This document shows positions 27,499 to 35,577 of a stretch of DNA of 64,000 nt, in pieces; the first letter of the stretch is position 1, and each line of letters starts with the position of its first letter. Below the pieces are notes generated by a model. It ran no database searches and had not been told where the DNA came from. It saw only the letters and a list, made by a program, of their open reading frames with translations. The translations under genes were made by a program, and so were the position numbers. The stretch is from an uncultured Flavobacterium sp. (GTDB lineage: Bacteria > Bacteroidota > Bacteroidia > Flavobacteriales > Flavobacteriaceae), in the NCBI RefSeq assembly GCF_963422545.1, contig NZ_OY730230.1:434001-498000 (forward strand), read 5' to 3'.

Positions 27499-27540
27499 GC
27501 AGTTATTTGACTGCAAATATAATGCAGTTATTTGACTGCA
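27499..27540 (-). promoter_or_regulatory. Promoter with duplicated operator for the ArsR operon
   Basis: GCAGTTATTTGACTGC occurs at 27499-27514 and again at 27524-27539, 25 bases apart. Each copy has dyad ends (GCAGT...ACTGC). The -7 box TATATTTG (27514-27521, minus strand) lies between them, so a bound repressor would cover the promoter. Confidence 0.8.
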
Positions 27541-27633
27541 CAATGTTTTTTTGAACTTTTTTTTAATTATTAGTATAATTAAAAGGAAAATTCAAAATTA
27601 AATCATTGAAATATAGCAGGGTAGAGCCGTAAA

Positions 27634-28371
27634 TTAATACGTTGCGTTTATTCTAATGCTGGCTTTAATTAATGCCAAACCTTTGATAGTATTGATATGA
27701 AAGTCTTTTGGCTGATCATGTTTATTCTCTGATAAAAGTTTTATGAATTCACCGCCTTTTTCAGATTTCTGAATCCATTTTGCCATTACAAATTCGTCAC
27801 CATCATCATTAATTAATGAAACCAGATACATTTCGCCCCAATAAATATTCTCAATAGCAGCAGATACTTTTTTATATATAATGATATCGCCTGATTTAAG
27901 AAGCGGGTACATACTGTCGCTGCTTACATAAACGGCACCGTCACATTTAGGTAAATTCGGGATTACAATTTCATTAATAAGCTTATCTGTATCTTCTTCT
28001 TTAAATATGGTTGCCATTGATGTTGATGTTGGCATATTATAAAGAGGAATAGATTGCTTTTTAAACACTTCATCGTTTCTTATTTTAAATATTTGAGAAG
28101 GAGGTTCGTTTAAAAAATTAACATCATTTCTCTCAAAATTTTCTGTATAATTATTAATTTTAATCATACTTTCTCTTCCGGTAAGTAACCAGACTGGATT
28201 TAAATCTAAACAATTGTCTATTATCTTATTTAGAATATCTTCCCCTAAATTTCCATTTCGCTTTAATTGCGTCCCTAAATACCCGTTAGATAGTCCATTA
28301 TCTTTTTCAAATCGAGTTGGCTTAATCCCTTTGTATTCAAGGTATTGATAAAATCTTTCAATTGCTTTCAT
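27634..28371 (-). CDS. LexA/CI-type repressor (peptidase S24 family)
   Basis: 245 residues: an N-terminal HTH (RFYQYLEYKGIKPTRFEKDN, LSNGYLGTQLKRNGNLGEDI) and a C-terminal S24 domain with the Ser in DS153MYPLLKSGDIII and a Lys in VMAK198WI. In this family the dyad cleaves the repressor after DNA damage, although no obvious Ala-Gly cleavage site is seen. It is divergent from a small basic protein across an operator-bearing spacer, an arrangement like a phage switch, but no other phage gene is adjacent. Confidence 0.82.
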   Translation of the reverse strand: MKAIERFYQYLEYKGIKPTRFEKDNGLSNGYLGTQLKRNGNLGEDILNKIIDNCLDLNPVWLLTGRESMIKINNYTENFERNDVNFLNEPPSQIFKIRNDEVFKKQSIPLYNMPTSTSMATIFKEEDTDKLINEIVIPNLPKCDGAVYVSSDSMYPLLKSGDIIIYKKVSAAIENIYWGEMYLVSLINDDGDEFVMAKWIQKSEKGGEFIKLLSENKHDQPKDFHINTIKGLALIKASIRINATY

Positions 28372-28383
28372 AAAATTATAAGA

Positions 28384-28432
28384 AATAGTTTACTAAACCT
28401 TGTTGTTTTATAAACTATTGTTTATATATTTG
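28384..28432 (+). promoter_or_regulatory. Operator and promoter between the S24 repressor and the small basic gene
   Basis: AATAGTTTA (28384-28392) and TAAACTATT (28411-28419) form a perfect inverted repeat. TTG (28403-28405) and TATATTTG (28425-28432), 19 bases apart, form a plus-strand promoter overlapping the right arm. Confidence 0.72.
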
Positions 28433-28458
28433 TTCTCAAAACAGGAACATACAAGGCA

Positions 28459-28653
28459 ATGGACAAAGAAACGAAAAAGAAGAATACTTACAACACAGAA
28501 ATACTTAATCGTATCAAAGAAAAATATGGTTTATCAAAAAGATTCATCACAATGAGCCTTTCCGGCGACCGTAAAAGTGAAATGACTGAGACTGTCAGAA
28601 AAGATTATAAAAGAATGGAAAATGCTGTATCGGCACTCTTAAGAACGTTGTAA
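28459..28653 (+). CDS. Small basic protein divergent from the S24 repressor
   Basis: 64 residues (MDKETKKKNTYNTEILNRIK, EKYGLSKRFITMSLSGDRKS) with a likely HTH in the middle. Short proteins with this SLSGDRxS stretch occur beside S24 repressors in Bacteroidota. A strong promoter lies 27 bases upstream and a terminator follows. The role, perhaps a Cro-like or anti-repressor protein, is inference. Confidence 0.6.
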   Translation: MDKETKKKNTYNTEILNRIKEKYGLSKRFITMSLSGDRKSEMTETVRKDYKRMENAVSALLRTL

Positions 28654-28672
28654 ACCTCAGTATAAATCCAAC

Positions 28673-28713
28673 AAAAAAACCATATTGCTTTTTTTGGCAC
28701 AATATGGTTTTTT
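28673..28713. terminator. Bidirectional terminator
   Basis: AAAAAAACCATATTG pairs with CAATATGGTTTTTT between convergent genes. Confidence 0.8.
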
Positions 28714-28750
28714 AAAGATTTTGAGTTCATCAAATAATGAACTTTTATGG

Positions 28751-29119
28751 TTATATTTTTGTAAGTGTAACTTTCATTTCTTTGCTGTCTAATATCAGTT
28801 TGTCGTCTGTTATAGTGCTCACGCAAGGGTATGGAGTACCGGTTTCATCTTTAATTACTAAACTTTTTCCTCCTTTTGTCAAAGCATAAGTACCATTATT
28901 GATTTCGCTCTGCAAATATCCAGTCACATGCCCGTCTTTAGTAAACGTTAATGTTCCTTGAGTTAGAATTACATTTTTTAAAGAATCAGAGAGAGGCATT
29001 TTAGGCTCAACAGTGGTAACTTTCCAAGAGTCAACCAATTCATTTCTACTCTTATGACATGAAATCATTAATACTGCCAGCATTGCAATTCCGAAGATAA
29101 ATAATTTAGATTTTTTCAT
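28751..29119 (-). CDS. Lipocalin-like lipoprotein
   Basis: 122 residues, lipobox MLAVLMISC (Cys21). The rest reads as a small beta barrel: ELVDSWKVTTVEP, GTLTFTKDGHVTGYL, NNGTYALTKGGKSLVIKD, DKLILDSKEMKVTLTKI, the usual pattern of lipocalin-like proteins of Bacteroidota. Function unknown; outer-membrane or periplasmic location is likely. Confidence 0.72.
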   Translation of the reverse strand: MKKSKLFIFGIAMLAVLMISCHKSRNELVDSWKVTTVEPKMPLSDSLKNVILTQGTLTFTKDGHVTGYLQSEINNGTYALTKGGKSLVIKDETGTPYPCVSTITDDKLILDSKEMKVTLTKI

Positions 29120-29307
29120 GATTTATTGATTAAAGTTAAACTACAGAAAATTACAAAATTTTTTCTAATTAAAAATCTAAAAACCAAATATTTATAAAGA
29201 AACAAGGAATTAAACTTACAAATTCAAATTCAAATACCCGTTTTCGCAAGTATATAAAACACAAAACCTTAGATATTGTCATATTTTGCAGGCATAGATT
29301 AATATAG

Positions 29308-29570
29308 AGGCGCACAGCAGTGCGTCTTCATAAAGATTAGACATAAAGAAATTAAACACAAAGAAATTAAACACAAAGAAGTTAGACGCACTGCTGTGCG
29401 TCTCTACAGAAAACCTTGGTTCTTTTGTCTATTAGTTTTACCGCATGCAGACCTGACAGGTTTTAAAAACCTGTCGGGTCTCTATTGAACACAAAAAAAA
29501 ACGCACAACAGTGCGTCTCCACAGAAAACCTTTGTCCCTTTGTCCCTCAGAACCTTTGCACCTCAAAAAA
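29308..29570. repeat. Cluster of GCACTGCTGTGCG palindromes in a 453-base non-coding gap
   Basis: Three copies of a short palindrome built on ACGCAC...GTGCGTC lie at 29308-29327, 29385-29404 and 29501-29519. The last two are followed by TACAGAAAACCTT or CACAGAAAACCTT. A related composite copy, in reverse, lies at 33755-33820. Three direct repeats of ACACAAAGAAATTAA or near matches lie at 29341-29385. No gene is seen between 29120 and 29572. Confidence 0.78.
29450..29480. repeat. Dispersed palindrome, GACAGG family, copy 2
   Basis: ACCTGACAGGTTTT and AAAACCTGTCGGGT, the same element as at 1291-1323, with one arm altered. Confidence 0.75.
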
Positions 29571-29572
29571 AA

Positions 29573-30505
29573 CTAATTCAAAGTCAAAGCTCCTAAAATC
29601 TCTTCGTACAAAAATGGACCACCAGGATATGTTGCCGTATAGTCAAGATTCATCCATACTTGACCGCGATCATCAACGTGATAATGTATTTTTTTGCCGT
29701 AACTTTCTTTGACAAAAAGTACATTTTTAATCAAATAATTGACTTTTTCTAAATCGATCAAAGAACCTATTAATATTTCCGGGTAAATATGTCCTTTAGT
29801 ATGAATTAATCTTGGAGTTCCGCCAATAGCACGCACTGCAGCAGCCATCAAAATGGAATGATCGTCACAATCTCCTGAAAAATACTGTAATGATTCGCTT
29901 GCTGTTGCAATATAATCACCTTCTTTTGGGTCGTTGACATAATTCCAGCGGCTATTAATCTCTTTAAAGACTGCAAAACACTGAATGATGGTTCTGTAGT
30001 CAGAATATCCTTTTATTCCTTTAAAATGCTTTGTAGTTGCCATGATAGCAAAATTCCGAACCTTTGGATTCTGATATTCGATTGCATTTATAATTTTTGA
30101 TTTATTTGGAAACGGAAGCAGTTTTGCTACAATAATATCCTGCGGAAACGGATTATCTGACATCGTATAAATCATCGAATTATAATCTTCAGAAATCTCG
30201 CTTAAACCATAATTTCCAACAACGCTACCATAAATCAAGATCAATAAATATACTGCTATACACAATATTATAATTGTTCGCAGCAACATCAAAAGAAAGA
30301 AAACTGCAGCAAAAACAAATATAAATATAAAAACACGATCTAAATTAAATGGCCAGTTTAAGTCAATTAAATTCTGGTGCAGGATGATAAAAATCGGAAT
30401 TGTGATCAAAAGACTCAATATCATAATAATAACCCTATCCCAAGGTGATTTCACCTGTAACCTGGATTTTAATTGCGGAAAGTCAATTTTAGGGAATTTT
30501 ATCAT
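29573..30505 (-). CDS. Membrane protein with transglutaminase-like domain
   Basis: About 310 residues from ATG 30505. Three or four N-terminal membrane helices (VIIMILSLLITIPIFIIL; FIFIFVFAAVFFLLMLL; IIILCIAVYLLILIYG) precede a transglutaminase/protease-like domain with the Cys in SGDCDDHSILMAAAVRAIGG and the His-Asp pair in HYHVDDRGQVWMNLD. All three catalytic residues are present. The adjacent minus-strand gene ends 20 bases upstream. The substrate is unknown. Confidence 0.78.
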   Translation of the reverse strand: MIKFPKIDFPQLKSRLQVKSPWDRVIIMILSLLITIPIFIILHQNLIDLNWPFNLDRVFIFIFVFAAVFFLLMLLRTIIILCIAVYLLILIYGSVVGNYGLSEISEDYNSMIYTMSDNPFPQDIIVAKLLPFPNKSKIINAIEYQNPKVRNFAIMATTKHFKGIKGYSDYRTIIQCFAVFKEINSRWNYVNDPKEGDYIATASESLQYFSGDCDDHSILMAAAVRAIGGTPRLIHTKGHIYPEILIGSLIDLEKVNYLIKNVLFVKESYGKKIHYHVDDRGQVWMNLDYTATYPGGPFLYEEILGALTLN

Positions 30506-30525
30506 AAGAATCAAAAAGCAGTATT

Positions 30526-31377
30526 TTACAGCGCTTTTACAGTTTCAACAAAAGTACTTTTTTTATCAATAATACCGAGATCAAATAATTGATTTTGAAT
30601 TTTAATAAATGCTTTTTCGTTCAGATTTTTCTGAGACCATTGTGTTAGTTTTAACCACTCTTGAATATCTTCAAGTTTTTGATTAAAAAGTTCTGCCAAA
30701 GTTTTATCAATATCAGTAATCTGAGCAAAATCGCGTGTTGTTTTATTTATAACTTCAAGGATTTTCTCGACACTTTTAGGATTCTTTTTTAAGAATTCAT
30801 CGCGAACTGTAATCACAAATGAAGGCCATGGAGTAGGACAGTCACCAACTCGTCTAAAAATTCCCTGATCAACAAGAGGTTTGGTCATAAAACGTTCCCA
30901 CATAAAATAATCTGCAGTTCCGTTTGTCAGCGCCTCAACAGCTCCGTCGATTGTATTGATAATTTCAAACTGTAAATTATCAGTTTTCCAGCCTTGATCA
31001 TGCGCATTTACATAAGCCATTAACTGAGATCCCGAACCTATTCTTGAAATTGCTGCTTTTTTGTCTTTAAGATCATTTATGCTATGAAAATTTGATTTTT
31101 CGGCAACATGAATTCCCCAAATTAAAGGCGATTGCACATAAATCTGGACAATTTTACTTGGATTTCCGGCAACAATATCTTTTATAATTCCTTCTGTCAA
31201 AATAACTGCTATATCAGCTTCTCCGTCCCGTAACATCTGGCACATTTTACCGGTACCTTCCGGAATATTCTTCCATTGCAAATCAATGTTTTCGGCTTCA
31301 AATTCACCATTTTCAATGCAAAGTTGCCATGGTAAATTGAAGTGTTCAGGAACACCTACAATTTTTACAGTTTTCAT
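30526..31377 (-). CDS. Periplasmic-binding-fold protein without signal peptide (ThiY/SsuA-like)
   Basis: 283 residues of the type II substrate-binding fold: VGVPEHFNLPWQLCIENGEF, LRDGEADIAVILTEGIIKDI, KKAAISRIGSGSQLMAYVNA, and ADYFMWERFMTKPLVDQGIF. Relatives bind thiamine precursors, sulfonates or phosphonates for ABC uptake. No signal peptide or lipobox is present and no permease or ATPase is adjacent, so it may act in the cytoplasm as a sensor or enzyme. Confidence 0.72.
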   Translation of the reverse strand: MKTVKIVGVPEHFNLPWQLCIENGEFEAENIDLQWKNIPEGTGKMCQMLRDGEADIAVILTEGIIKDIVAGNPSKIVQIYVQSPLIWGIHVAEKSNFHSINDLKDKKAAISRIGSGSQLMAYVNAHDQGWKTDNLQFEIINTIDGAVEALTNGTADYFMWERFMTKPLVDQGIFRRVGDCPTPWPSFVITVRDEFLKKNPKSVEKILEVINKTTRDFAQITDIDKTLAELFNQKLEDIQEWLKLTQWSQKNLNEKAFIKIQNQLFDLGIIDKKSTFVETVKAL

Positions 31378-31420
31378 TATAGTTTTAAGTTTAAGTTTGG
31401 TATGCGTATTATAAGTTGAT

Positions 31421-31897
31421 TTAGTTTAATTTTAATAAATCAGCTCTGTGTTTGTCAGAAAGGCAAGGCTCGGCAAATTCAATTACAGAAAGAGATTCAT
31501 ACTCATCCAATAACATTTTTACAATCGAATAATCTTCTTGTTTTGTAATTTCAACCGCAAGAAAAGTGTCATTTAAACTTTCTGATACACAATTGATTGC
31601 TTTTAGTTTATCCTTAATTATTGCGGCATCAAAACCATCTTCCAAAACTAAAATCTGAACGATTGAGTTTCCAGAACTTTCTATGGTTTCTCTATGAATG
31701 AAGCATTTTTCGGTTTCATCATATTCTGCACGAAAAATATCGTCAGTAGCAATCAAGGGTCCAAAAAATGGAATATTATCTAATTTAAAATATCCTTTTT
31801 CCAGATCAATAATTTCTGCCCACATGGTTTCTGAAATTATTTCTTCCAGATAGGTACTATAATATTTAAATAAGATTTTCTTGTGTGTGTCTTCCAT
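31421..31897 (-). CDS. DUF4265 protein
   Basis: 158 residues with the DUF4265 pattern: ETMWAEIIDLEKGYFKLDNI, PFFGPLIATDDIFRAEYDET, then an ACT-like second half. Function unknown. It is one of a run of small minus-strand genes (30.5-32.8 kb) with short spacers. Confidence 0.7.
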   Translation of the reverse strand: MEDTHKKILFKYYSTYLEEIISETMWAEIIDLEKGYFKLDNIPFFGPLIATDDIFRAEYDETEKCFIHRETIESSGNSIVQILVLEDGFDAAIIKDKLKAINCVSESLNDTFLAVEITKQEDYSIVKMLLDEYESLSVIEFAEPCLSDKHRADLLKLN

Positions 31898-31924
31898 TAT
31901 TAAATTTTCTGTTTTTTTAGAGAT

Positions 31925-31956
31925 AATGAATTATCTAATTTTCAAATTGACTAATT
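31925..31956. repeat. 32-base intergenic direct repeat, copy 1
   Basis: A 32-base sequence containing AATTATCTAATTTTCAAATT, identical at 32836-32867, with a shorter match at 32796-32811. All copies lie in gene spacers. Confidence 0.8.
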
Positions 31957-31958
31957 AC

Positions 31959-32351
31959 TTAATTAATCTCATTTATTATTGCTTTCAATGGTGATAAAAC
32001 GATACGATAACCATCTGGATCCATAAACAATACTCCGTTTTCATTCCAGAAAGGATTCTCTGAAGTTAAGATTGAAATATTACCATGTATCAGATTGCTA
32101 ACCAGCACATCATACTCTATAATTGTTTTAGGATAAAGTACCATAACATCGTCCTGATCAAAGGTAAGATTTGCTTCTTCATCAGATTTTATAAATTCAA
32201 AATGCCAGTCTAAACCAGATTGTCCAATAAAAACACCATCATGCTGATTATGATTTTGAAAGTCTCCCAAAAATTCAAAGCATAGAATGTTCACGTAGAA
32301 ATCTACAATTCTTTCCAAATCATTTGTATGGCGGGCAACTCTCAAAAACAT
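31959..32351 (-). CDS. VOC-family (glyoxalase-like) protein
   Basis: 130 residues: MFLRVARHTNDLERIVDFYV, LCFEFLGDFQNHNQHDGVFI, and VLFMDPDGYRIVLSP, the standard VOC halves. The metal-ligand pattern is not certain, so enzyme activity cannot be named. It starts four bases after the DinB-like gene and is probably co-transcribed with it. Confidence 0.8.
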   Translation of the reverse strand: MFLRVARHTNDLERIVDFYVNILCFEFLGDFQNHNQHDGVFIGQSGLDWHFEFIKSDEEANLTFDQDDVMVLYPKTIIEYDVLVSNLIHGNISILTSENPFWNENGVLFMDPDGYRIVLSPLKAIINEIN

Positions 32352-32354
32352 AAT

Positions 32355-32792
32355 TTAAGATTTTATTTGATTGATATGATGTTCTAAATGCTCAACATAA
32401 TCTGTCATAAGAAACTTTAAATCAATTACAGCTCCATCACTCAAAACAATTTTATAGTCTAAAGCTTTCTCATCAACAGTTTCCATTAGTCTAAGGATTT
32501 GTTTGTTTAGCACAAACCACAATTGTGTTAACTCATCAATATCCATAGTTTGATACTGGTTTAAATTTACTAAATCTATTTGACTGTATGGTCTGTGCTG
32601 ATAAGGTTTTTCTACATAATTAATCTCTGTAAACCGAACCAGATTATGTATCGCCGAATCTACTAAGTGACCTAAAACTTCTTTTTTAGACCATTTTCCG
32701 GGTTTTCTTTCCTCTAGAATATTCTGATCTATTGTTGGAATGTAGTTTACATTTTCCAACAATATTTCAAATTTATGAATAGCATCTTGCAT
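32355..32792 (-). CDS. DinB-family protein
   Basis: 145 residues with the DinB four-helix signature: GKWSKKEVLGHLVDSAIHNL, RPYSQIDLVNLNQYQTMDID, and DYVEHLEHHINQIK, whose His residues (H45-like and HLEHH) can bind a metal. DinB-like proteins are often thiol-dependent transferases. It is translated just before the VOC gene. Confidence 0.8.
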   Translation of the reverse strand: MQDAIHKFEILLENVNYIPTIDQNILEERKPGKWSKKEVLGHLVDSAIHNLVRFTEINYVEKPYQHRPYSQIDLVNLNQYQTMDIDELTQLWFVLNKQILRLMETVDEKALDYKIVLSDGAVIDLKFLMTDYVEHLEHHINQIKS

Positions 32793-32835
32793 AAACTATC
32801 TAATTTTCAAAATGAGTACTATTTAAATGACTTGT

Positions 32836-32867
32836 AATGAATTATCTAATTTTCAAATTGACTAATT
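32836..32867. repeat. 32-base intergenic direct repeat, copy 2
   Basis: Identical to 31925-31956. It directly precedes the stop of the nucleoside phosphorylase gene. Confidence 0.8.
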
Positions 32868-32874
32868 CTCAAAT

Positions 32875-33744
32875 TTACTTCTGAGCCAGTTTATTCAAAG
32901 TATAAGTAATCAACTCATCTACCGCTTTATAAGGATCTTCACTAAAAGTTCCGGATGCACGATTGGCAATAATTGCGTTTAGTGACAACGCATTATGTCC
33001 TAAAAGCGCTGAAAGTCCGTATATCGCAGCAGTTTCCATTTCTAAATTAGTGATTCTGTTATTATCAAAATTAAAATTATCCATTTTATTGTTTAATTCT
33101 TCATCCTGAATATTCAAACGTAAAACACGTCCTTGTGGACCATAGAAACCTCCGGCAGTAGCCGTAATTCCTTTAAAAATCTTATCAGATTCTATAATTT
33201 TTTCCAATTTTTCAGAACAGGCAATCGCATAAGGTCTTCCTTTTCTAATATCCCAATTGGTATGCACAATAAAAGCATCTTCAATCGCTTCATTCGAAAC
33301 GCCGTCAACCAAATAGGAGCGAAGCATATTGTCTAATCCTAATCCAAATTTAGACATTACAAAACTATCCACAGGAATATCAGCCTGTAAAGAACCCGAA
33401 GTTCCAATTCTGATAATATTCAGTGCAGTCAAATTTTCTTTAGGCAAACGAGTTTTTAAATCAATATTTACCAAAGCATCCAATTCATTCAAAACAATAT
33501 CAATATTGTCAGGGCCAATTCCCGTTGACATTACCGATATTCTTTTTCCTTTATAAATTCCGGTTTGCGTTTTAAATTCTCTTTTTTGAGTTGAATATTC
33601 AATTGAATCAAAAAACTGAGTGATTTTCTCGACTCTGTTTTGATCTCCAACAAAAATTATATCGTGGGCAATATGTTCAGGACGAAGGTTTAAGTGGTAA
33701 ACACTTCCGTCAGGATTTAGTATTAATTCTGAATTTTTTATCAT
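32875..33744 (-). CDS. Nucleoside phosphorylase (uridine phosphorylase-like)
   Basis: 289 residues from the ATG at 33744 (MIKNSELILNPDGSVYHLNL). Typical motifs are DIIFVGDQNRVEKI, VMSTGIGPDNIDIVLNELDA, NIIRIGTSGSLQADIPVDSF for phosphate and ribose binding, and NLEMETAAIYGLSALLGHNA, the base-binding loop. It cleaves nucleosides with phosphate in pyrimidine or purine salvage. The upstream in-frame ATG at 33777 lies in repeat DNA and is not preferred. Confidence 0.87.
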   Translation of the reverse strand: MIKNSELILNPDGSVYHLNLRPEHIAHDIIFVGDQNRVEKITQFFDSIEYSTQKREFKTQTGIYKGKRISVMSTGIGPDNIDIVLNELDALVNIDLKTRLPKENLTALNIIRIGTSGSLQADIPVDSFVMSKFGLGLDNMLRSYLVDGVSNEAIEDAFIVHTNWDIRKGRPYAIACSEKLEKIIESDKIFKGITATAGGFYGPQGRVLRLNIQDEELNNKMDNFNFDNNRITNLEMETAAIYGLSALLGHNALSLNAIIANRASGTFSEDPYKAVDELITYTLNKLAQK

Positions 33745-33754
33745 TTCTTTTTTA

Positions 33755-33820
33755 GGTTCTAAGGTTCTGAGATGCAAAGGTTCAAAGGTTTTCTGTAGAG
33801 GTGCATAGCAGTGCGTCTTT
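33755..33820. repeat. Composite repeat, reverse copy of the 29.4 kb family
   Basis: Read on the minus strand: GACGCACTGCTATGCACCTC, then TACAGAAAACCTTTG, then CTCAGAACCTT, parallel to 29501-29570. The rest of the gap to 34007 holds no gene. Confidence 0.7.
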
Positions 33821-34007
33821 TTTTATGCCCACAGATTTAACGGATTGAACAGATTGTCACAGATTTTTATTTTAAGGTTATGTTTTTTTTCTAAAACTCC
33901 AATTGATAACACTTAAACACAAAGCTTTGCGATCTTTGTATTTTTTCTAAAGCTTACAAGAATAACTCTTAGCGAACTTTGCGGTTAATTTTTTTTAAGG
34001 TTGGAAT

Positions 34008-34340
34008 TTAACCGCCTACACGTTTGGTTTTAAATCCTTTTGCTTTTAGGATTTCCATAATTTTATCGCGATAATCGCCTTGAATGATGATTGAACTGTC
34101 TTTAAAAGTTCCGCCAACACTTAATTTAGTTTTAATTTCTTTGGCCAGAACTTTAAAATCTTCGTCAGATCCTTCATAACCTTCGATAATTGTTGTGGCT
34201 TTTCCTTTTCTTTTCTCAAATTTACAAATCATTGGCTCTTTTTGAATATAAAGCACATGATCTTGCTCCTGAACTTCTTCAGGTTCATTAGATTCGACGT
34301 GATCCGGAAATAAATTTTTTAATTGATCGTGTAAGTCCAT
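34008..34340 (-). CDS. yciH: SUI1/eIF1-family translation factor (YciH-like)
   Basis: 110 residues. The SUI1 domain covers the C-terminal 70: RKGKATTIIEGYEGSDEDFK, LAKEIKTKLSVGGTFKDSSI, IIQGDYRDKIMEILKAKGFK. Bacterial YciH-type proteins influence start codon fidelity. A single gene between repeats. Confidence 0.88.
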   Translation of the reverse strand: MDLHDQLKNLFPDHVESNEPEEVQEQDHVLYIQKEPMICKFEKRKGKATTIIEGYEGSDEDFKVLAKEIKTKLSVGGTFKDSSIIIQGDYRDKIMEILKAKGFKTKRVGG

Positions 34341-34423
34341 AAATTTTTTATGCTAAAAAATAAATTCCAAATATTTAATGCGACTAAAAATCAAATTCCA
34401 AATCCCAATCAGAATGTTGGAAT

Positions 34424-34453
34424 TTGGAATTTTAATATTGGAATTTATTTTTT
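34424..34453. repeat. TTGGAATTTGGAATTTT dispersed repeat, copy 2
   Basis: The same words as at 1387-1421, just after the 2OG oxygenase gene. An inverted AAATTCCAAAT word lies at 34393-34400. Confidence 0.55.
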
Positions 34454-34456
34454 CGT

Positions 34457-35407
34457 TTATTTTTTAATTAAACCTAAATCTACTAAACGTTCATACAAAT
34501 AATCTCCTGCTGTAATATCTTCGAATTTTTTAGGATTCTCAGCATCAATACAGTTTTCAAGACAATCCAGACGCATATCGCTTACCGGATGCATAAAAAA
34601 CGGAACTGAATAACGTGAAGTTCCCCATAATTCTCTAGGCGGGTTAACCACTTGGTGAATTGTCGATTTTAGTTTATTATTGGTATGTCTTGACAACATA
34701 TCTCCAACATTAATCACTAATTCATCGTCTGCCGCAATAGCATCAATCCATTCACCATCATGATTCTGAACTTGCAATCCTTTACCCTGAGCTCCCATTA
34801 AAAGAGTAATCAGGTTAATATCGCCGTGTGCAGCTGCACGAATTGCATTCTCCGGCTCAGAAGTAATTGGCGGATAATGAATTGGTCTCAAAATTGAGTT
34901 TCCTTCTTTAGCATATTGGTCAAAATAAAATTCATCCAGACCTAAATGCAAAGCTAAAGCTCTTAACACATAAACACCTGTTTTTTCAAGCATTTGATAT
35001 GCCTCTTTACCTACAACATTAAAACGAGGTAATTCTTTTACTTCAACATTGTCCGGATATTCCGAAGCATATTTTGAAGAAGCATCAACGTACTGGCCAA
35101 AATGCCAAAACTCTTTCAAATCTCCCTCTTTTCGACCTTTAGCATGTTCTTTTCCAAAAGATACATAACCTCTTTGTCCTCCAATTCCGGGAATTTCATA
35201 ATTATGCTTAGTTTCCACTGGCAAAGCGAAAAATTTTCTAATTTCGCCATAAAGCTCGTCTACTAACTGGTCGTCTAAAAAGTGACCTTTTAGGGCTACG
35301 AAGCCAATGTTTTCAAATGCACTGCCGATTTCATTTACAAATTTTTGTTTACGTTTCGGGTCGTCCGAAAGGAAATCACGTAAGTCTACACTAGGAATGT
35401 TTTGCAT
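34457..35407 (-). CDS. 2-oxoglutarate/Fe(II)-dependent oxygenase (isopenicillin N synthase family)
   Basis: 316 residues. The DIOX N-terminal region (VDLRDFLSDDPKRKQKFVNE) precedes the double-stranded beta helix with iron ligands H194, D196 (AAHGDINLITLLMG) and H251 (KSTIHQVVNP) and the 2OG-binding R265 in RYSVPFF. All key residues are present, so it should be active. The substrate cannot be told. It is divergent from the E1 fusion gene. Confidence 0.88.
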   Translation of the reverse strand: MQNIPSVDLRDFLSDDPKRKQKFVNEIGSAFENIGFVALKGHFLDDQLVDELYGEIRKFFALPVETKHNYEIPGIGGQRGYVSFGKEHAKGRKEGDLKEFWHFGQYVDASSKYASEYPDNVEVKELPRFNVVGKEAYQMLEKTGVYVLRALALHLGLDEFYFDQYAKEGNSILRPIHYPPITSEPENAIRAAAHGDINLITLLMGAQGKGLQVQNHDGEWIDAIAADDELVINVGDMLSRHTNNKLKSTIHQVVNPPRELWGTSRYSVPFFMHPVSDMRLDCLENCIDAENPKKFEDITAGDYLYERLVDLGLIKK

Positions 35408-35577
35408 ACTTTACATTTTTATTTAAGATAAAAGGCGTTGTAAAACCTTTCAATAACAAAGGTATAGAATATTTTAGATTTGAATTTTAAAAGTTATAAT
35501 AAAATTAAAATTATCTAACAAAAAGAAATAAAATTGTTATAATTTTCTATATTTGAAATACTTAAACAGCGAATCAA

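Noticed and set aside
27634..28653. Left end of a complete prophage
   Set aside because: Neighbours on both sides are chromosomal-type genes; no integrase, replication or structural genes adjoin.
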